NCBI GenBank assembly: GCA_964020055.1
Contig: OZ026533.1
Span: forward strand, 186,001-250,000
Direction of reading: 5' to 3'
Source of the DNA: G964020055 sp964020055
GTDB lineage: Bacteria; Pseudomonadota; Alphaproteobacteria; WRAU01; Hepatincolaceae
DNA: 64,000 nucleotides
Below the pieces are notes generated by a model that did no database searches, had not been told where the DNA came from, and worked only from the letters and a program-made list of their open reading frames with translations. Below, piece by piece: positions 9,033-17,202 of this stretch (position 1 is its first letter; each line of letters begins with the position of its first letter). Both the position numbers and the translations under genes were made by a program.

Positions 9033-9817
9033 GTTCCCGGGATTTCCCAGAGTGCTTTCAATTGTTTTTTTTAATTTACTCTTATGATGTAACGATAAAT
9101 AATAATCTAAAGAACTATTTAATAGTTTACACATAAACTCTGTATACGCTATATTTTTGTTTTAAGTTTGTTTATCTTCTAAGACCTTTAAATATTCTTC
9201 TCTTGCTTCTTTTGCACATTCAAAACAGGATAGTTGTTTTGCAGTAAAATACCGTTCATTAACAGTCTAGAAGTTCTCCCTTTACCAACTACAAAAGGGT
9301 GTATGTGACACCAACTTATAATGAAAGTCTATAGCCCTTCACAGGTGTTCTTTGTCTTCTCTCAATTGTTCTTCTAATTCATCAATTAAAGGTTCGAGTT
9401 GAAAATGAAAAGGTAGCTGAGTTGTTGAACCAAGAATCTGTACATCAACTTTTCTGTAATTAATTTTTCTTTGTCGTTTATTTTATCTAAAATGAAACTG
9501 TGAATGTTTTTAATATCCCGTTGATTGAAAGGGCAGCAATCAAAACTTCTATTATACACATAATCAAACGCTCTATAATGATTTATAGCTTCTAAATGTT
9601 CGCTTATAGTTTTGCCTGAAGATGTTAATCATTTTTCTATGAACATTGCTGTTTGCATATGGCTTAAGGTATTTCCTTCAATAGCATTTGAATGGTAAGT
9701 TAGTAAGACTTTGATATATTTAAAAAGATTAGGATTGTATAAATATTTTGTATTAAGAAAATCTTATAATTGTCTTTCTTTTTCATCAATAGTATTTAAC
9801 AAGTTTTTAATTGTCAT
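9033..9817 (-). pseudogene. Broken Fic-family AMP-transferase gene (copy 1)
   Basis: Read on the minus strand from ATG at 9817. The Fic N-terminal signature SNAIEGNTLSHMQT and the GKTISEHLEAINH helix are clear, followed by a GSTTQLPFHFQLEPL segment and a degenerate active-site loop HPFVVGKGRTSRLLMN in place of HPFxDGNGR. At least two in-frame stops (near 9767 and 9650) and three frame changes break the frame. The tail reaches a short GC-richer patch at 9001-9055. Fic proteins transfer AMP from ATP to target proteins. This copy is dead. Confidence 0.8.
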
Positions 9818-9859
9818 GGGGATACCTTAATGTAAGTTAAAACTTTGTATGATTTTTTA

Positions 9860-9976
9860 CTTATCACAAACTCTTAGCATTATGTTTGCAGCCAACTGTA
9901 ATAGTGAAAACTCTAACTTTGCCAGAACCATTAGCACCAGCAATCATTCAAATTCTGGTGTACTTTCTTTAATCAT
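9860..9976 (-). pseudogene. Zeta-toxin-like P-loop kinase, N-terminal scrap
   Basis: An ATG at 9976 overlaps the stop of the upstream small gene. After TPEF the frame is broken and then reads IAGANGSGK, the P-loop typical of zeta-toxin/UDP-GlcNAc-kinase-like ATPases. Nothing recognisable follows, so about 90 percent of the gene is gone. Pairing with the preceding small gene resembles a two-gene toxin-antitoxin layout, which is an inference from arrangement. Confidence 0.5.
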
Positions 9977-10189
9977 TTATTTCTTCTCCAAGATAAGTAA
10001 TGTTTTTTTCTTCATCATAATGAACTAAAAACTTTTTACCATCTGGATATTCCCTTATTAATCTGTTTTGATCATCTCTATATGATGCTGGAATTCCTTT
10101 TTTTAATAATTCATCCGCAGGTGAAGGCATGGTGGCTATAGCGTCCATTACAGCTTCATAAAAGTCTCATGTTTTTTTGGTTTTGTCAT
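9969..10189 (-). pseudogene. Small conserved partner gene of the zeta-like P-loop gene
   Basis: The minus-strand frame starts MTKPKKHETF at 10189, then shifts once near 10155 and continues in one clean frame to 9969 with TMPSPADELLKKGIP, RLIREYPDGKKFLVHYDEE and a final YLGEEIND. About 73 residues when repaired. Its end overlaps the start of the P-loop scrap, so the two were probably translationally coupled. A short polar protein before a zeta-like kinase could be an antitoxin; I do not know the family well enough to name it. Confidence 0.55.
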
Positions 10190-10405
10190 TTTTTTTCCCT
10201 CATATATAACATATATATAATCCTACATTAGTTTTTACATTAATTATAATTAAAAATGCTTTTGATAACAGTTACTCAACTCCTTTTTAGTCTAAGCTAT
10301 AAGGACCCAAAAAACATAAATTTTAAACCACCTATTATGTTAACTTTAAGTTGTTATTGTGTTGTAATAACAGTATGAAAAGTTAAATCTAGAAGTATAA
10401 TTAAC

Positions 10406-11038
10406 ATGGGATTTCCATTAAATTTTCAACAAACTAAAACAAGTGGTAAAAACTTATCTTATATGAGAATTTCTACTGTAGATCAAAAAATCGATAGGCA
10501 AGAAGAAACTTTAGCTCGCTTTAATATTGATAAATGTTTCATAGACAAAGTTTCAGGAGGTACCTTATCAAGACCTCAATTAGAAACATTAATTGATTAT
10601 TGCAGAGAGGGGGATCATATATACATAGCAAGTATTGATAGATTAGCTAGAAATTTACAACACTTAATATCTCTAATAGATATTTTCAACAGAAAACAAG
10701 TTGTTATACATTTCATAAAAGAGAATTTAGTATTTAATGGAGATGACACACCGATTTCTAAATTAGTATTACACGTAATAGGTGCTGTAGCTGAGTTTGA
10801 AAAAACTTTAATTAAAGAACGACAAAAAGAAGGAATAGATCTTGCTAAAAAAGCAGGCAAGTATAAAGGGAAGCCTAAAAAATATTCTGCTAAGATCATA
10901 GAAAAAATCATATATGAACTGAAAACAACAAGAATAACAAAAACAGAATTAGCCAAGAAATATAATATTTCTAGAACTCAATTATATAAATATATTAATG
11001 ATTTTAAAAATAATTCTATACACATCAAACAGATTTAG
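10406..11038 (+). CDS. Serine recombinase / resolvase-invertase family
   Basis: Site-specific DNA recombinase of 210 residues, with the normal small-resolvase layout. Residues about 15-150 form the catalytic domain: SYMRISTVDQ holds the nucleophile Ser23, and IASIDRLARN and the GAVAEFEKTLIKERQKEGI segment carry the conserved arginines and the long E helix. A helix-turn-helix (TKTELAKKYNISRTQLYKYI, about 177-196) lies at the C-terminus. It is one of only two recognisable genes in the 5-14.6 kb island with an unbroken reading frame. An imperfect dyad (GTTAT ... AATAAC, about 10353-10371) just upstream might be a crossover site. The start is at ATG 10406; no good ribosome site is visible. Confidence 0.88.
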   Translation: MGFPLNFQQTKTSGKNLSYMRISTVDQKIDRQEETLARFNIDKCFIDKVSGGTLSRPQLETLIDYCREGDHIYIASIDRLARNLQHLISLIDIFNRKQVVIHFIKENLVFNGDDTPISKLVLHVIGAVAEFEKTLIKERQKEGIDLAKKAGKYKGKPKKYSAKIIEKIIYELKTTRITKTELAKKYNISRTQLYKYINDFKNNSIHIKQI

Positions 11039-11091
11039 AAGAGTTTGCTAAATTAAAACAACTAGTATTAAGTTTAAAAAACAGAAACAAT

Positions 11092-11815
11092 ATGAAAATC
11101 ATACCAGACAAAAACAAAGCTTTGTTTTTAGCAAAGAAAAAAGTAACAGATTTAGTATATGATACAATTCAACTTGAAGGAATTAATTATACTCTTCCTG
11201 AGGTTCAAACTCTTTTAGACGGAGTAACTGTTGGAGGTCATCCATTACACGAGCAAGAAATTACAATTAATCAATATAAATCCTGGTGTAAATTATTTGA
11301 TTTGGTTAAAGAAAATAAATTTTCTTTAACCAAAGAAACAGTATGTCAATTACATGAGATAGCTGGTAAAAATGAAGCTTTAAAATGGGGAGTATTCAGA
11401 GATGGCAGCGTTAGCATATCTGGAACTGATTATATTCCACCTGATGAAAATCAGTTAGACTATCTGTTTTCTGAAATGATTAATAACATCGCTAAAGAGA
11501 AAAATATATAGAAAAGCTGGGATTGTTTTTTTAAATATGGCTCGTAATCAGTATTTCTACGATGTCAATAAAAGAACTGGCCGACTTATGATGAACGGAA
11601 TTCTTTTAAATGAAGGGTACCCTGCAATTAATGTAAAAGTAAAAGATAGGTTGGAATTTAATACCTTGATGCTAGAATTTTATTCAAAAAATAATCCTGA
11701 TCCGATGTTAAAATTATTAACAAAATCTATAGATAGTAGAGATTTACAATTTATGAATACTAACAAACAAAATGATCTTGAAGATTTTTGTGTCTTTAAA
11801 AAATCAAAAATGTAG
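11092..11815 (+). pseudogene. Fic-family gene (copy 2), one frameshift
   Basis: Two adjacent frames make one Fic protein: 11092-11511 holds the N-terminal Fic region (DTIQLEGINYTLPEVQTLL, then DGVTVGGHPLHEQE), and the continuation, including 11537-11815, holds QYFYDVNKRTGRLMMNGILL and a C-terminal tail. The frames join at a five-A run (11500-11504), consistent with gain or loss of one A. The catalytic His of the HxFxDGN motif is Gln, and the glycine is Val, so the AMP-transfer loop is altered as well. It lies between the recombinase and the AbiEii-like gene. Frame open upstream to about 11020 suggests the gene may once have started earlier. Confidence 0.72.
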
Positions 11816-11822
11816 TGCGAGA

Positions 11823-12800
11823 ATGAATAATAATTTACATTTTGATATTTTACCTAAAGAGCAACGTGAGTTGTGGAAAGATCTACATCAAGTACCTAAA
11901 GATTTTACTATGTATGGAGTAACAGCGTTAGCTTTACAGATAGGTCATAGAATATCGATTGATTTTGATTTTTTTACTAATAACAAATTCGATCCTTTGG
12001 ACTTGCAACAAAATATTCCCTTTTTAAAGAAAGCAGAAATATTACAAAATACTTCAAACACTCTTACTTGTTTAGTGTATAGGTTAGAACTTCCTATTAA
12101 AGTCTCTTTTTTATGTAATTTAGAATTACCTAAATTACATAAAGATATTATAGTTGACGGAGTTCATATAGCTTCTTGTGAGGATGTCTTAACAACAAAA
12201 TTAAAAACAATACTTGATCGACCTTCATTTAAAGATTACCAAGATATTTCTACTGGATTAGAGCAAGGCTACGAATTAAGTAAATTACTTAACAATACCC
12301 AACTACTATATGGATCTCATTTTAACAAGAATTTATCATTAAAAGCTTTGACTTTTTTTGACGATATCCTAAATATAGACAATAATATAAAAGAAGCATT
12401 AAAAACCCATGTAATAAAATATGAAAAAGTAAGAACATTGAACCTATACAAAAATCATTTAGAAAATAAAGATTTAGAAAGGATCGCAAAGAGGGTTGTC
12501 TGGTTTAAAAAACCAGAGGAAACATTAAAAGACAAAAGATGTTTTTTGACATATCTTATGACATACGGAACAGATAAAGATACAGATATAGCAAGAAAAT
12601 ATTTTACAATAAAAGATTTTATAGAAGTCTTAAAAGATCCAGAAATAGGAGTATTTGATAAAAAATCTTGGAAATATTGGAATTTAGTTTTTTTAGATCC
12701 CAAAGTTATACCACCTCTTCCAAAAAGGAATTTTTCCAAATATCCCTCAATAAGCCAGAAGCCTGTGAAATATAATATAAAACCCCAATTTGTATTATAA
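11823..12800 (+). CDS. AbiEii-type nucleotidyltransferase with extra C-terminal domain
   Basis: 325 residues from ATG 11823, eight bases after the Fic stop. Residues 30-55 read MYGVTALALQIGHRISIDFDFF, the AbiEii/AbiGii toxin-type nucleotidyltransferase motif with the metal-binding D47/D49 pair; the second glycine of the usual GG is Val33. LTTKLKTIL and KDYQDI near 125-140 are the expected later motifs. After about residue 215 there is an extra segment (VVWFKKPEETL, LTYLMTYGTDKD, SWKYWNLVF) that resembles the short separate proteins usually encoded beside AbiEii enzymes. AbiE systems block growth by modifying tRNA or similar targets during phage infection. The frame is intact and probably expressed, in contrast with its decayed neighbours. 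Confidence 0.75.
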   Translation: MNNNLHFDILPKEQRELWKDLHQVPKDFTMYGVTALALQIGHRISIDFDFFTNNKFDPLDLQQNIPFLKKAEILQNTSNTLTCLVYRLELPIKVSFLCNLELPKLHKDIIVDGVHIASCEDVLTTKLKTILDRPSFKDYQDISTGLEQGYELSKLLNNTQLLYGSHFNKNLSLKALTFFDDILNIDNNIKEALKTHVIKYEKVRTLNLYKNHLENKDLERIAKRVVWFKKPEETLKDKRCFLTYLMTYGTDKDTDIARKYFTIKDFIEVLKDPEIGVFDKKSWKYWNLVFLDPKVIPPLPKRNFSKYPSISQKPVKYNIKPQFVL

Positions 12801-13691
12801 AAAAAAGAACTTTGTGTTACAAATAATAATCAACTTACTTTAGAAGATTATTAGAATGAGCAATAGTAGCAAATTTTAAAAACTGTAACAAAGAAATTTC
12901 AACTTTATCTCCCGTCTTACAATCCTTACATTACCACGTAGAGAAACTCTAAATTAGTATGGTAATAAGGCTTTGACTTATGAAAAAACTATAATCAGGG
13001 GACAAACAATATATAATTTAGCTATTCGTTCAGGTACAAGTAAACAATTAGATATAAAAGGTGATTATATGGGATTCATTATAGCACCTATGCAAGATTA
13101 CTGTTGTATTTCATATGTTCTGAAGTATAAAAACAACTATATTCAGTTGCTTTTTACTTGTTACGAATCACTTAAAACCTTTACAAATACTAGAAATACA
13201 GTATTTGTAAAAATCTTGATAGTATGAAAATGTATTTTGTTTGTTTTTTGGAATTTTTTTATAAAATAACAACTCTTTGTGAGTTTATAATTTTCAAGCC
13301 CGAAAAACCAGCTTCTTTTTTTATTTTATCACAACATGTTGTGATTTTTTATTTTAAAATCTTGGTTTTCTGGGCTTTTGAAAAAGTAATATTTTATACT
13401 TTTTTTTAAAAAGGCCGTATTTCTCGTCTTTTAGATAAAAAACTATGGGAAAAAAAAGAAAATTTTAATTCTTGATATTTCTAAATTTATATGTTATGTG
13501 TATTGTTATTAATATTTAATATTAATACACAAATTATTAATTTCAATAAATTCAATCTGCTTTAAATAGATTTTTGATATGGTTAAAAATTGAGCTTTGA
13601 TGTACAAAATAACTAGAATAAAAAATATTATCTTTTAATTCAAGATTAGAGGCCATATTATGCACCAACGTAACACCTTCTTTTAACCTTA
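12801..13691. other. About 0.9 kb without a credible gene
   Basis: Several short open frames exist on both strands but none has a ribosome site, conserved motif or protein-like composition strong enough to support it. A plus-strand scrap at 13411-13479 reads GRISRLLDKKLWEK, which faintly resembles the VirB10-like segment at 5206-6167. A nested inverted repeat lies at 13296-13377. The region probably belongs to the decayed island. Confidence 0.5.
13296..13377. repeat. Nested inverted repeat with an 18-bp perfect palindrome
   Basis: Outer arms AAGCCCGAAAAACCA (13296-13310) and TGGTTTTCTGGGCTT (13363-13377) are complementary at 13 of 15 positions. Inside lies the perfect palindrome ATCACAACATGTTGTGAT (13328-13345). 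The outer-arm word recurs at 7386-7400 with one change. This could be a transposon or recombination-site end, or a terminator. Confidence 0.55.
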
Positions 13692-14614
13692 TTACCCGTT
13701 ATTAATATCGCTTATAGAACTAACTTTTATATCATTATTATTATTAAAAACATCATTCCAAAGAACAGTGAAGTTTTTTCTTTCCTTTACCAGCTTGTTT
13801 ATTTCTTTTGAAATCAAGTTAAAACTAACATGATTTAAGAAAAAGTCACCTTCTTGTTGAGACTTATTGTCATAAAAAAATACTTTTTCATCATTGATAA
13901 AAACAAATAAAGACTGATAAATTAAAGTAGAAATTAAATTTTTAGAATAAGTAAAAATATTAACAATATTGTTTTTAATGGTTTCCAACAGACAATCATT
14001 GTCTATTCTCTCATTTATTAAAAACGAGACATTATTATCTTCTCTATAAATATTTATAATTTCACCCAAATACTCAATTTCTTTTAAAGGAATAATTTTA
14101 ATTTCATATGGACTATCTAATGAAGATATGGTTATTAATTTTTTAATTTGATCAATTTCTAAAACATTACCTATATATATTTTTTTACCTTATTAATCAT
14201 AAGCAGTTCGTTAGTTAAATCTAATAATTTATATATTACATCTTTAGATATAATATAAGAGCCCCTAGTAAAAAATGGATTTATGTTCTCTGTAAGTAAA
14301 TGTCTTTTATATGGGCTATTTTTTAAGGATTATTAGAAAAACTTTTAGATAGATTTTTATGAATAAGATATGTTACTGAAGCTTTATCAAAATTAATATC
14401 ATACAATCCAGGTGGAAAATCTTGATTATTTAGTAACCAATTTCTAGATACAATCAATTTATTATCTTTTAAAATTTCAATAATAATATCCACAAGTACT
14501 ACTTTGTCTGGAATAAAATTAGGTATTTGATTTTTATTTTCTAATCGAGTGAAATTTGATGGATTAAGAATTTTCTTTAAAGAATAAGGTTTTAACTTTT
14601 CATTAATTTTATTT
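13692..14614 (-). pseudogene. Broken gene of unknown function (possibly galactosyltransferase-like)
   Basis: Three consecutive minus-strand frames form one protein of about 300 residues. The breaks fall near 14325 and at an A-run near 14187, each explained by a one-base change. Segments include IPDKVVLVDIIIEILKDNKL, NWLLNNQDFPPGLYDI, NPFFTRGSYIISKDVIYKLL and KKIYIGNVLEI; the longest intact part is 125 codons (13692-14069). The third segment recalls the GGxYxxSxD region of family 31 galactosyltransferases, but I cannot support that call. The gene begins near 14614, without a visible start codon, so the N-terminus may also be lost. Confidence 0.5.
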
Positions 14615-14639
14615 GAAAATTAAAGAAATGAATAAAAAA

Positions 14640-14672
14640 ATATAAGATGATATAGTGATTATCATCTTATAT
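14640..14672 (-). terminator. Terminator of rne
   Basis: ATATAAGATGATA (14640-14652) and TATCATCTTATAT (14660-14672) form a 13-base perfect stem; on the minus strand it is followed by a T-run. It lies 26 bases past the rne stop. Confidence 0.8.
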
Positions 14673-14697
14673 TTTGATTAAATGTTATTAAATTATA

Positions 14698-16692
14698 TTA
14701 AAACCCAACAATTTTTTTTAAAAATTTGAAAGCTTTTTGTTTAATAGGCTTTTTATTAGCGTCATTGTTATTAACAATTTTATGAGCTGCTACTTTAGGA
14801 GTTTCTACTGATTTGGGTTGTTTCTTTTTGTTTAAATTATATTCGATTTCTTGTTCTACAAAAGCAGTAACTTCTGGAATTTCCACTTTCTTAGTTTCTT
14901 CTTTGAATTTATAAAATGGAATTTCTAAACTATCATCACATACTATTCTTATAGTTACTTTTAACATATTTTCTAAATTTATTAGGTGATGTCTTTTATT
15001 ATTTAATAAATAAAATGCTTCTTCTTTAGGTACACTTAACAATAAGTTTTTTGCATTGAATTTTAATTTATTATTTTCAAAATCATTATAAATATTACGA
15101 AGAATATTTATTGCATTTAAAGGAGTAGGGCGCATATAACCTGAGCCTTGACATTTAGGACAAACATGGAAGCTGCGTTCTAATAAAGAGGGTTGTATTC
15201 TTTGTCTTGATACTTCAAGTAATCCAAAACTAGAAATTTGTCCTATTTGAATTTTGGCTTTATCGCTTTTACATTCTTCTTTTATTTTTCTTTCGACCAA
15301 AGTTCTATTTTTAGGATTTTCCATATCAATAAAATCTATAACAATAAGTCCACCTATATCACATAGTCTTATGTGGCTTGCAATTTTTGAAGCTGCTTCT
15401 AAATTAGTTTTTAAAGCTGTTTCTTCAATATTTATTCTACCTTTAGATCTACCAGAATTTACATCGATTGCAACTAAGGCTTCTGTGTTGTTAACTACTA
15501 AATACCCGCCAGAAGGTAAAAATACAACAGGACTATAAATACTTCTTATTTCTTCATCAATGTTATATGCTTTAAAAAGTGATTTATCAGTAGATTTAAA
15601 AGCACGAATTTTATCTAGAATTTCAGGAGCAACAGCTTTTGCAAATGTTTTTATAGTATGGTAAGCAGATTTACCTTCTATAACTATTTCATCTAAATTA
15701 CCACTTCTTAAGTCTCTTATTACTCTTTTTATTAAAATTCCTTCTTCAACAATGATACCTGGATATTTCATATGTTTAGCTTTAGTTTTTATCATATTCC
15801 ATAAATTATAAACATAATTATAATCTTGTATTATTTGATCATCGGTAGTTTCTAAGCTAGCTGTTCTTATTATTACATTGATATTACTTGGAATTGAAAT
15901 TTGATTTATGATATTTTTTAATCTTTTTCTATCTTCGGGAGAAACAATTTTTTTAGAAATACCACCTTCAAAGGGAGTATAAGGCATTAAAACACAAAAT
16001 CTTCCTGGTAAAGAAGGGTAAGTTGTTAATGATGCTCCTTTATTACCACGTTTTTCTTTAACAACTTGAACTATCACAAATTGATTAGTAGAAATAACAT
16101 CTTGTATTTTATAACCAAATCTAGAACCATAAGATTTATTTTCACTTTCAACTTCTTTCATCAAATCATTGTAATCTATAGTTAAATCATCTGTTTCATG
16201 ATCTGTATTTATAGTTTCAGAAAAATCATTTGTTTCTTCGTCTGTATCTACAACATTTTGATTAAAAATTTCTTCTGAATTTTCTGAAGAGATATCTTCC
16301 TCATTATTTATCATTTCATTGTTAGAAAGTTCTGAAGACGTGTCTTCAATAATTTGTTTTTTAGGTTGGTTTTGTTTTTGATGTTTTTTCTTTATATTTT
16401 CTTTATAAGCTTGTTGTTTATCTAATATAGCTTGTTTTTCCTCTTTAGAAATATTGAAATACTCTAAACTTATTTCATCAAAAGGTAAAAACCCTTGTTT
16501 ATCTCCGCCATATTCCACAAAAGCAGCTTGTAAAGATCCTTCTACTTTAGTTATTTTACCTAAATATATGTTACCTTTTTGTTCTGCATGAGAAGTTACT
16601 TCAAACTCATACTCTTCTAATACGTTTTGTTTTAATATCGCAATTCTTGTTTCCTCAGAATGTGAGGCATCTATTAAAATTTTTTTTTGCAT
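14698..16692 (-). CDS. rne: Ribonuclease E/G
   Basis: Endoribonuclease that matures rRNA/tRNA and starts mRNA decay. It has 664 residues. The N-terminal RNase H-like and S1 regions (IYLGKITKVEGSLQAAFVEYG, about 42-62) are split by an acidic low-complexity insert (about 95-190) before S1 resumes. The DNase I-like catalytic domain has Asp410 in VAIDVNSGRSKG and Asp453 in LIVIDFIDM, and a Zn-link CPKCQGSG (Cys511, Cys514) for tetramer assembly. The tail after about 590 is short and basic with no long scaffold, so degradosome binding sites look reduced. Divergently placed from glmS across 510 bases. Call rne versus rng is not firm; the insert and length favour RNase E. Confidence 0.9.
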   Translation of the reverse strand: MQKKILIDASHSEETRIAILKQNVLEEYEFEVTSHAEQKGNIYLGKITKVEGSLQAAFVEYGGDKQGFLPFDEISLEYFNISKEEKQAILDKQQAYKENIKKKHQKQNQPKKQIIEDTSSELSNNEMINNEEDISSENSEEIFNQNVVDTDEETNDFSETINTDHETDDLTIDYNDLMKEVESENKSYGSRFGYKIQDVISTNQFVIVQVVKEKRGNKGASLTTYPSLPGRFCVLMPYTPFEGGISKKIVSPEDRKRLKNIINQISIPSNINVIIRTASLETTDDQIIQDYNYVYNLWNMIKTKAKHMKYPGIIVEEGILIKRVIRDLRSGNLDEIVIEGKSAYHTIKTFAKAVAPEILDKIRAFKSTDKSLFKAYNIDEEIRSIYSPVVFLPSGGYLVVNNTEALVAIDVNSGRSKGRINIEETALKTNLEAASKIASHIRLCDIGGLIVIDFIDMENPKNRTLVERKIKEECKSDKAKIQIGQISSFGLLEVSRQRIQPSLLERSFHVCPKCQGSGYMRPTPLNAINILRNIYNDFENNKLKFNAKNLLLSVPKEEAFYLLNNKRHHLINLENMLKVTIRIVCDDSLEIPFYKFKEETKKVEIPEVTAFVEQEIEYNLNKKKQPKSVETPKVAAHKIVNNNDANKKPIKQKAFKFLKKIVGF

Positions 16693-17202
16693 AATTCTTA
16701 TTTATCCTAAAATTCTTACAATTTATTCAATTGTTTAAATATTGAAATTTCTATATTTACTATTGGTATTTTATAGCTTTATGTGCTTACTTATAGTCGG
16801 GTTCAGAATTAATGAAAAACAGTTTGTATCATTTTTTAGTTTTCTGATGATAATGTTTTAGTCTTTTAAACATTTCTTAAAATCATCTACAAGTACAGCA
16901 GCCAAGTAAACCACATTACTATTGTACATTAATATTTGATATATATCATTATCATTGTGTATATATTACAGATATTATATGATAATGACAAAAATGAACT
17001 ATTTTATAGGTCACTAGAATATTCTATATAGTATTATATACTAACAATTTTTTAGGAACTATTTTTATGATGATTTGATATATGAAAAGCTATATAAACT
17101 TGTAACTTTTGCTAATTACCATCATAATATTTTATATATAACAAGTGAATAATATGAATTTTATTAATGTATGAGCTGATTAATTTTTACTAAGGAAAAA
17201 AA
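16693..17202. other. Divergent intergenic region rne / glmS, 510 bp
   Basis: No gene is supported. The region must hold the promoters for rne (leftward) and glmS (rightward); many AT-only hexamers make individual boxes ambiguous. A minus-strand open scrap near 16850-16910 encodes a short protein-like piece broken by a stop, possibly an old gene remnant. An AAGGA ribosome site stands just before the glmS ATG. No glmS ribozyme core was recognised. Confidence 0.5.

Noticed and set aside
12973..13227. Plus-strand open frame of 84 codons
   Set aside because: No ribosome site, unlikely composition, and the N-terminal REP-like resemblance to LysM or phage proteins is too weak; it lies in the decayed island.
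13224..13409. Plus-strand open frame of 61 codons
   Set aside because: It overlaps the nested inverted repeat and is made largely of Phe/Leu/Ile from AT-rich DNA; no family support.
13411..13479. Second VirB10-like scrap (GRISRLLDKKLWEK)
   Set aside because: Only about a dozen residues match and length is too short to support homology.
16693..17202. glmS riboswitch upstream of glmS
   Set aside because: No glmS ribozyme core or conserved pseudoknot sequence was recognised, and these are mostly found in Gram-positive bacteria.
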